A DNA stretch of 14,161 nt from JBBKXP01 sp038251315 (GTDB lineage: Bacteria; Pseudomonadota; Alphaproteobacteria; Rhodobacterales; Rhodobacteraceae). Under the pieces are notes generated by a model. It was not told the origin of the DNA and ran no database searches. It was given only the letters and a program-made list of their open reading frames with translations. The stretch lies in contig JBBSBK010000099.1 of assembly GCA_038251315.1 (NCBI GenBank), forward strand, positions 1 through 14,161, given 5' to 3'. The translations under genes and the position numbers were made by a program. Below, piece after piece: positions 9,401 to 14,161 of the stretch (positions are counted from its first letter, which is position 1; every line of letters begins with the position of its first letter).

Positions 9401-11847
9401 GTCAGGCGACGTTCGACAGGCCGCCCCGACCCCTCAGAGACACGGGCCGTGACGCGCAGTTCCAGCGGATGGCCGGGGGCGGTGATTTCCGGCAGATCGA
9501 CGCTGACAAGGCTCTGGCCGTTTTGATCGGTGCGATCACCATTCAGATAACTGATTTCGTACGTATCGGGGTCATCGTAACGCCCGAATGTGTAGCCGGG
9601 AAAGGCGGCGATGGTGTCCGTCGGGCGCAGCAGCGCCTCGCCCTCGATCGCCAGATCGGCGGCTTTGGGGCCGAACAGATAGGTCGCATCGATGGTCAGC
9701 GTCGGCGCATCGCCCATCCGGATCACGTCCGGCAGGGTCAACGCAAAGTCGATGCGTTCGGGCAGGAAATCTTCGACCAGAACGCCGCTCGTCGCCAGCG
9801 GGGCCGCATCGGTGTCGGCCTTGACTGCGATCTGCCAGGTCCCGCGCGGGGCGTTTGCGGCGACCGGAATGGCGAACACATGGCCTCCGGCCTTGTCGGC
9901 GGTGTCGGTGATGCGGCTGTATTCGACACCATCGGGGCGCGACAGGATCGCGGTCAGCGGCACGCCGGGCAGGGCAAGGGCGGCGGCGTCGCGCATCAGG
10001 GCAGTCAGATAGATGGTTTCACCGGCGCGGTACGCCCCCCGGTCGGTGGTCAGGAACACGTCGATGGGGCCGCTGGGTTCACGCCCTTCGACGCCCCGGT
10101 CGGACAGGTCGAACGCCGGATCGGTCAGCGACAAAAATGCCATGTCGTCGGCCTTTTCCACAACCACCAGCGCCGGGCGGGTCGATGCCAGCCCGCGGGT
10201 CAGACCGGGCGCGAACCGCGCGACACCGTCGGCGTCGGTCGTGGCGGTGCCAAGGATCGCATTCGCCTCGGACAACAGCGTCACCTTGGCATCAGGCGTC
10301 ACCGACGCATCGCCCAGCCCGCGCACCATGACGGTCAGCCCGTCGGTGCCCAGCATGGTCGCAACGCCAAGGTCGGACAGGATGAACCACTGGGTTGCCG
10401 CCGGTTCTTCGTAAGGGTCGGCCCCCGGATAGCTGGCGGACAAGACGTAAACGCCTGCGGGCGCACCTTGCAGCGCCTCGGCCAGCGGCACGCGGGTCAG
10501 CATGTCGCGGTTCAGTTCGCGCTGCACGGTGGCGGTGCCGACCCAGATATCTTCGGCCATCTGACCGGCGAAATAATCTTCGTTCCACTGATACAGCGGC
10601 TGGTTGAACAGCCCTTCCTGCATGGTGCGGATGATGTTGCGCTCGCTCAGGCGGCGCAGTTTCAGGGTGACTTCGTCAAGGTTCACCGTCTCGATCGGCA
10701 GGGCGATGTCGCCGGAGCGGGGCAGGACATAGGCGCGGCTGGTGAACCGGACGGCGGGAGAGCGGTCGCGGACATAGGCGTTCAGTTCGACCGGGCGTGC
10801 CAGCTTTTCACCCGACGCGGCGGGCAATCCTTCGCGCAGGACGATACGATACCGCTGGCCATGTTCGACGCCGTCGATACACAGTTGCGCGTCGTTGACC
10901 GTGACGGTCAATTTCGGGTCGGGAAGCTGGACGAAGGGCGTATAATCGACCCCGGCCTTGACCAGTTCCTGATTGAACACCGCACAGATGCGGGGCGTCG
11001 CGCTGTCGCTTTCGATTTGGGTGTCGCGGACCTGAAAACCGTATTTGGCAATTGCTGAATCCAGCAGCGTCTCGGTGTCGCGCCGGAACTGGACGGCCTG
11101 CGCCAATTGCAGCGTCGGGATCATGTCGGGCCCGCGATCGATGACCTCGAGCGTGCGGGCGATATCGGCCAGCGCCGTCGCGCGGGTGTCGTCATCTTTG
11201 GCACGCAGATAGCCGTTGATCGCGGCAGGCAAGGCATGGTCGCGGGCCTCGCGCTGCTCGTCGGAATTCTGCGGCACAGCGCGGGCCAGCGCTGCATATT
11301 GCCGCCACAGATCGGCGGTATCATTCACCGCGACCGCCGCCCCGATCAGACGCAACGCGCCAATGGCATCGCCCGTCAGTTGCCGCGCCCTCGCGGCAAG
11401 CAGCAGGTCGCCGGGCGAGGTTTCGTCGGTGGCATGGGTCTGGCCGATGTCGGCGGCGACCTGACGGGCATAATCAAGGTCGCCGGAATCGAGGAAATTC
11501 AGATCGGCGGCGCGTTGGTCGGCGTTTTGTAGTACGGCGGGATCGGTCGGATAGACACGCCCCGATATCGCCCCGGCGTAGGGTTGCACATCTGTGGCAC
11601 CCGATTTCGGGAAACAGGAGTTCGAGCGTTGGTTGAACGTGAACGCGGTGCATTGCGTGTTGGCAAGGCAGGCGTCCTGACAAGCGTCCAGCGTGGTGTC
11701 GAAGATGCTTTGCAGATCGCCGCCGGGGAAATCGACATCGCGCGAAATGGCGACGTGTCGGTCGGGAACAAGGTCTTGCACCAAATCTTGTGATTGTGCC
11801 GTCATGCCAAGAACCGAAAGGGCGAAGGTCAGGAAAAAAGCACGCAT
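6412..11847 (-). CDS. Secreted alpha-2-macroglobulin family protein with N-terminal PAN domain
   Basis: Predicted periplasmic protease trap of the YfhM type, 1811 residues. Signal peptide: residues 1-19 (MRAFFLTFALSVLGMTAQS), probably cut by signal peptidase I before Q20. There is no lipobox cysteine, unlike E. coli YfhM. A PAN/apple-like domain follows, with C56, C60, C66 and C78; then a helical stretch (about 105-270), MG domains including an A2M_N segment near 594-690 (FLTTDRGAYRAGETIYL), a bait-domain MG fold near 940-1030, a candidate bait segment 1116-1153, and the A2M domain about 1155-1216. The thioester motif C1368-T-E-Q begins a thioester domain with YADSGDLWLDAYVTDFLSQA. The C-terminal domain ends with YIVRAVSPGAFHHPAAS and MYRP. 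I chose the ATG at 11847 because GGAG lies 8 bases upstream and a signal peptide follows at once; an in-frame TTG at 11910 would bury it. Downstream pbpC overlaps the stop. Confidence 0.93.
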   Translation of the reverse strand: MRAFFLTFALSVLGMTAQSQDLVQDLVPDRHVAISRDVDFPGGDLQSIFDTTLDACQDACLANTQCTAFTFNQRSNSCFPKSGATDVQPYAGAISGRVYPTDPAVLQNADQRAADLNFLDSGDLDYARQVAADIGQTHATDETSPGDLLLAARARQLTGDAIGALRLIGAAVAVNDTADLWRQYAALARAVPQNSDEQREARDHALPAAINGYLRAKDDDTRATALADIARTLEVIDRGPDMIPTLQLAQAVQFRRDTETLLDSAIAKYGFQVRDTQIESDSATPRICAVFNQELVKAGVDYTPFVQLPDPKLTVTVNDAQLCIDGVEHGQRYRIVLREGLPAASGEKLARPVELNAYVRDRSPAVRFTSRAYVLPRSGDIALPIETVNLDEVTLKLRRLSERNIIRTMQEGLFNQPLYQWNEDYFAGQMAEDIWVGTATVQRELNRDMLTRVPLAEALQGAPAGVYVLSASYPGADPYEEPAATQWFILSDLGVATMLGTDGLTVMVRGLGDASVTPDAKVTLLSEANAILGTATTDADGVARFAPGLTRGLASTRPALVVVEKADDMAFLSLTDPAFDLSDRGVEGREPSGPIDVFLTTDRGAYRAGETIYLTALMRDAAALALPGVPLTAILSRPDGVEYSRITDTADKAGGHVFAIPVAANAPRGTWQIAVKADTDAAPLATSGVLVEDFLPERIDFALTLPDVIRMGDAPTLTIDATYLFGPKAADLAIEGEALLRPTDTIAAFPGYTFGRYDDPDTYEISYLNGDRTDQNGQSLVSVDLPEITAPGHPLELRVTARVSEGSGRPVERRLTAAVLPDGSMIGIKPASSEMLGENARAEFSLIGLAPDLSPEPMQVTWTINRVNTRYTWYSLNGNWNWEPVTTRERVSTGTATLADTPVTVSGNVTWGEFEIVVERTDGEYVAAARDFYAGWYAPADASATPDLLEASLDKSAYAIGDTATFRIVPREAGIAVVTVMSNHLIHMESVPVIVGENLIPLTVTDGWGAGAYVTATVIRPMDVANSRNPSRALGLGYAQVDPGDKALDVSVTWNTDVQPRGPLDAIVQVNGVAAGDTAYVTLAAVDVGILNLTAFTSPDPQDYYFGQRKLGMELRDVYGRLIDGMNGAMGTVRSGGDAMAQMGLQSPPPTEELVAYFSGPVTVDANGQAAFQFDLPAFNGTVRLMAVAWSGQGVGQAAEDVIVRDPVVVTASVPRFLAPGDTSRMLLEVVHADGPAGDMQLVVSADGLALDTAAIPATFSLADGGKQTFRLPFGALDPGVHTISVTVTTPDGKELTKTLTVPVQVNDPEISRQSRFTLAAGDTFSFDDQVFAGLVNGTGSATMSVGPLARFDAPGLLASLDRYPYGCTEQIASRALPLLYFNDVAVAMGLATDSQLSQRIDEAIQSVIANQSSNGAFGLWYADSGDLWLDAYVTDFLSQARRGGHLVPDIAFANAIDNLRNQINYAPDFDSGGQELAYALMVLAREGAAQVGDLRYYADEKAAAFNTPLGAAQLAAALAFYGDQTRADAMFARANDLMLARLATEETAVWRTDYGTNRRDTAAVLTLAVEAGSNAVDRDTLERRLANVGSYVSTQEATWTLLAANALIRDLRATGLTIDGATPVGPLVRVLEDQTAIAPILVVNTGQSEVELTVTTFGVPTDPEPAGGNGYAIQRDYYTLDGAPAALDDLVIGARLVTVLTVQPFGKQEARLIVADPLPAGFEIDNPNLIQGGDIRALDWLDPVQGQNAEFRTDRFIAAVDWRSDKPFQIAYIVRAVSPGAFHHPAASVEDMYRPQMRARTDSGQVTVAE
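7735..7746 (-). other. Thioester motif CTEQ of the macroglobulin
   Basis: The codons TGC-ACC-GAA-CAG encode the CxEQ motif in which Cys1368 and the Gln form an internal thioester that links covalently to a trapped protease. An intact motif places this protein with thioester-bearing YfhM-type macroglobulins rather than the MagD type that lacks it. Confidence 0.9.
11614..11682 (-). other. PAN/apple-like four-cysteine module in the macroglobulin N-terminus
   Basis: The region codes for cysteines in the spacing C-x3-C-x5-C-x11-C (residues 56, 60, 66, 78) with the core CTAFTFN between the third and fourth. This matches short PAN_4-like domains, which bind proteins or carbohydrates in other settings. 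The four cysteines would form disulfides in the periplasm. Assignment is by motif only. Confidence 0.7.
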
Positions 11848-11957
11848 CGACAATACTCCGGTGGGGCGCTGAATGGCATGACCGTCGCACGGCACGGGCC
11901 GATTTGGCAACCGTGCAGGTGTGCAGAGCGGGTCAGGTTTGTCCTACTTTGCGCGGG
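11848..11957 (-). promoter_or_regulatory. 110-base gap between yaaA and the macroglobulin gene
   Basis: Likely leader and possible promoter of the macroglobulin-pbpC pair. It holds overlapping copies of GCACGG (11887-11892 and 11892-11897) facing CCGTGC (11911-11916), a 6-base inverted repeat with a 13-base loop. A TTGCCA resembling a -35 lies on the minus strand at 11910-11905, but no -10 follows at the right distance. No terminator hairpin with a T-run is seen after yaaA, so read-through from recQ-yaaA is also possible. Confidence 0.35.
11856..11859 (-). promoter_or_regulatory. Ribosome binding site deciding the macroglobulin start
   Basis: GGAG with an 8-base spacer to the ATG at 11847. 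No comparable site precedes the upstream in-frame TTG at 11910, so this site fixes the start and exposes the signal peptide at the N-terminus. Confidence 0.75.
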
Positions 11958-12731
11958 CTATGTGTCGGGGTAGTACCGGGTGAATACCGGGGCATCGTCG
12001 GTCGACAGCGCGGCGTCATAGACATAGCCGCCGGTTGTAAAATCCCGGATTCCCCCGGCGTCGGTGATCCGGTTTTCGATGATGAACCGCGCCATCGCAC
12101 CCCGCGCCCGTTTGGCGAAAAAGCTGACCATGCGGGGGCGGTCGTCTTTGATCTCCATGAACTGCGGGATGACGACACGCAGTTTCAGCGCGTTGCGGCT
12201 GGCGGCGCCGAAATATTCCTGACTGGCGCAGTTTATCAGGGTGTCGGTGTGGATATCGGCGGCTTGCATGGTCAGCGCCTTGGCGATCGTATCGCCCCAA
12301 TAGTCATATAGCGTCGCCCCGCGCCGGGTTTTCAGACGGCTGCCCATTTCCAGCCGATAAGGCTGGATCGCGTCCATCGGGCGCAGCAGGCCATACAGAC
12401 CCGACAGGATACGCAGGTGGTCTTGGGCATAATCAAGATCGTCAGCGTCCAGCGATTTGGCGTCGAGCCCCTGATAGGTGTCGCCGTTGAACGCCAGTGC
12501 GGCGGGTTTCGTCATGCTGTCGTCGGGCGCGTCCTGAAACGCCCGGAACCGATCCCGATTCAGCCGCGCCAGATCGTCGGAAATATCCATCAGCCGACGC
12601 AGATCGCCAAGGGTCTGGCCGCGCATGGTTTTCGCCAGCCGCACGGCGTCGGCCTGAAACGCAGGCTGCGTGGCGACGGCGGCGGTCGGCGCAAAGTCGA
12701 GGGATTTGGCGGGTGAGATGACGGTCAGCAT
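11958..12731 (-). CDS. yaaA: Peroxide stress protein YaaA (DUF328 family)
   Basis: Cytoplasmic protein of the YaaA/UPF0246 family. In E. coli it is induced by OxyR and lowers free intracellular iron during peroxide stress, limiting Fenton damage to DNA; the biochemical activity is not fully settled. It has 257 residues (E. coli 258). Family signatures are all present: ISPAKSLDF at 5-13, FNGDTYQGL at 81-89, SGLYGLLRPMDAIQPYRLEMG at about 110-130 (the family's strongest motif), YDYWGD at 142-147, INCASQEYF at 166-174 and FAKRARGAMARF at 205-216. The start is fixed by the conserved MLTVISPAK. It overlaps the recQ stop by 7 bases (ATGCTGA), and no Shine-Dalgarno sequence is visible upstream, so translation probably depends on ribosomes finishing recQ. 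No OxyR site can be identified. Confidence 0.95.
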   Translation of the reverse strand: MLTVISPAKSLDFAPTAAVATQPAFQADAVRLAKTMRGQTLGDLRRLMDISDDLARLNRDRFRAFQDAPDDSMTKPAALAFNGDTYQGLDAKSLDADDLDYAQDHLRILSGLYGLLRPMDAIQPYRLEMGSRLKTRRGATLYDYWGDTIAKALTMQAADIHTDTLINCASQEYFGAASRNALKLRVVIPQFMEIKDDRPRMVSFFAKRARGAMARFIIENRITDAGGIRDFTTGGYVYDAALSTDDAPVFTRYYPDT

Positions 12732-14161
12732 GCGGGGGATGTATCGCGCGATTGCAACACGTCCAGAAACGCGTCGGCGAACCGTTCGGCATGCAGATCA
12801 CCGATGACACGCGCAATCGCGCCCGCGTCGGCCGCGCGCAGTTGCGCCACCTTGGCCAGTTGCGATGCGGTGCAGGTCATCGATTTGCCCGTGCCATCCG
12901 GCCCCCGTGTCAGATCGGCCTGCGCGGCCAGCAGGCGGTCATAGACGCTGCCGGCGTCACGCCCGGCCAGTTTGCGCCGTTGCGGATGGATGTCTGGTTG
13001 CGCCCCGGCGATCACGGTCAGAAACATGCGCCCGTAGCTTTCCAGTTTCTTGGCACCGACACCACCGATCCGCGCCATGTCGTCCAGCGTCTGCGGTTTG
13101 GTTTCCGCCATCTCGATCAGGGTCTTGTCGTTAAAAACGATGTATGCGGGGACATTTGCCGCCTCAGCCAAGGCACGCCGTTTGGCCTTGAGCGCGGACA
13201 GCAGCGGCGCGTCTTCGTCGCTGACCAATACATGCACCTTGGGCCCTGACCCCTTGGCGGCGCGGATCAGGTCGCGGCGCAGGGTGATCGTCGCCTCGCC
13301 ACGCAAAATGGGCCGCGCCTTGTCGGTCATCCGCAGTGCGCCGTAGCGTTCGGGGTCGGGCCGCATCAGGTCGTGGCCCATCATCTGCCGGAAAATCGCC
13401 TGCCACTGGCGTTTGTCGTATTCCTTGCCCACCCCATAGGTTGGCAGGCTGGCGTGGCCACGTTCGCGGATCTTGTCAGTGTTCGCGCCCAGCAAAATGT
13501 CGATCAGATGGCCCGCGCCGAACCACTCGTCGGTGCGCAATGCCGCCGACAGCGCCATGCGCACCGGGGTCGTCGCGTCAAAGGTTTCGGGCGGTTTGTC
13601 GCAAAGGTCGCAATAGCCGCAGGGGCCTGGGTCTTCGCCGAAATAGCGCAGCAGGTGCTGACGGCGGCACCCCAGCGCCTCGGCCAGACCCAGCAGCGCG
13701 TTCAGCCGCCCATGATCGGCGGCGCGGCGTTCGGGGGGGGCCGGGCTTTCGTCGATCTGCTGGCGGCGATAGCGGATATCGTCGGGGCCGAACAGGGTCA
13801 GGGTTTCGGCGGGCGCACCGTCGCGGCCCGAGCGGCCGATTTCCTGATAATAGCTTTCGATGGATTTCGGCAGATCGGCGTGGGCGACCCAGCGGATATC
13901 GGGTTTGTCGACGCCCATGCCAAAGGCGACCGTCGCGACGACAATCAGCCCGTCGTCCTGCTGAAACCGGCGTTCAACCTCGCGCCGCCCGTCTGGGTCC
14001 ATACCCGCGTGGTAGGCGCAGGCGGTGTGGCCGCCGCTGTTCAGCGCCTGCGCCAGCGTCTCGGTCTTGGCCCGCGTACCGCAATAGACGATGCCCGACT
14101 GGCCCTTGCGGGCGGCGGCAAAGTTCATGATCTGATCGCGCGGGCTGTCCTTGACCGCGAA
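12725..14161 (-). CDS. recQ: ATP-dependent DNA helicase RecQ, N-terminus cut off by window edge
   Basis: 3'-5' DNA helicase of recombination and replication-fork repair. The 478 visible residues (numbered here from the right edge) lack the start and the first helicase lobe with the Walker motifs, roughly 200 residues. The second lobe is intact: GIVYCGTRAK, VVATVAFGMGVDKPDIR, and motif VI QEIGRSGRDG starting at residue 106. The RecQ zinc-binding cysteines are C165, C181, C184 and C187 in CRRQHLLRYFG...CGYCDLC. The winged-helix RQC domain follows (AGHLIDILLGANTDKIRERG), then one clear HRDC domain (about 314-385, NVPAYIVFNDKTLIEMAE). A further tail of about 90 residues (386-478) looks like a degenerate second HRDC. 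E. coli RecQ (about 610 residues) ends soon after its single HRDC. The stop overlaps the yaaA start by 7 bases. Confidence 0.94.
   Translation of the reverse strand, partial: FAVKDSPRDQIMNFAAARKGQSGIVYCGTRAKTETLAQALNSGGHTACAYHAGMDPDGRREVERRFQQDDGLIVVATVAFGMGVDKPDIRWVAHADLPKSIESYYQEIGRSGRDGAPAETLTLFGPDDIRYRRQQIDESPAPPERRAADHGRLNALLGLAEALGCRRQHLLRYFGEDPGPCGYCDLCDKPPETFDATTPVRMALSAALRTDEWFGAGHLIDILLGANTDKIRERGHASLPTYGVGKEYDKRQWQAIFRQMMGHDLMRPDPERYGALRMTDKARPILRGEATITLRRDLIRAAKGSGPKVHVLVSDEDAPLLSALKAKRRALAEAANVPAYIVFNDKTLIEMAETKPQTLDDMARIGGVGAKKLESYGRMFLTVIAGAQPDIHPQRRKLAGRDAGSVYDRLLAAQADLTRGPDGTGKSMTCTASQLAKVAQLRAADAGAIARVIGDLHAERFADAFLDVLQSRDTSPAC

Noticed and set aside
9469..11058. 529-codon open frame on the plus strand, antisense to the macroglobulin gene
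   Set aside because: Its translation is rich in Gly, Arg, Gln and His with no family motif. Long antisense frames are expected opposite GC-rich genes whose third positions are G or C. The minus-strand frame has full domain support.
11848..11910. In-frame upstream TTG start for the macroglobulin
   Set aside because: It adds 21 residues before an obvious signal peptide, lacks a ribosome binding site, and the ATG at 11847 has a good GGAG.

Overview
The window is ordinary chromosomal DNA from a GC-rich alphaproteobacterium, most likely of the Rhodobacterales/Roseobacter group. This rests on base composition, on codon choice (G or C strongly preferred at third positions) and on protein character: the Tdh lacks the structural zinc cysteines, the alpha-2-macroglobulin carries a PAN domain, and the RecQ has a long C-terminal tail. 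Genes are tightly packed. There is no tRNA, rRNA, CRISPR array, insertion sequence, integrase or phage gene, and no gene-free stretch longer than about 110 bases.

Left part (1-3124, all minus strand): a threonine catabolism operon, kbl-tdh, followed by an MFS transporter that runs off the left edge. Tdh oxidises L-threonine to 2-amino-3-ketobutyrate, and Kbl cleaves that with CoA to glycine and acetyl-CoA. The genes are coupled: a 4-base ATGA overlap joins kbl to tdh, and one base separates the tdh stop from the GTG start of the transporter.

Centre left (3210-4385, plus strand): a BktB-like thiolase is transcribed divergently from kbl across an 85-base gap. It could use the acetyl-CoA made by Kbl. 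Its stop codon overlaps that of the convergent pbpC.

Centre and right (4382-14161, all minus strand): reading in the direction of transcription, these are recQ (N-terminus beyond the right edge), yaaA (overlapping recQ by 7 bases), a 110-base gap, a secreted PAN-domain alpha-2-macroglobulin with an intact CTEQ thioester motif, and pbpC (penicillin-binding protein 1C, joined to the macroglobulin gene by an ATGA overlap). The last two form the known bacterial macroglobulin/PBP1C pair, thought to trap proteases that enter a damaged periplasm while the cell wall is repaired. YaaA (peroxide stress) and RecQ (DNA repair) lie directly upstream, so the block has a damage-protection flavour, though co-regulation is not shown.

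I do not see a wholly new system. The points most worth a second look are the zinc-site loss in Tdh, the PAN-macroglobulin architecture without a lipoprotein signal, its short Met/Gly-rich bait segment, the transporter coupled to tdh, and islands of AT-rich synonymous codons in tdh, kbl and the thiolase gene.
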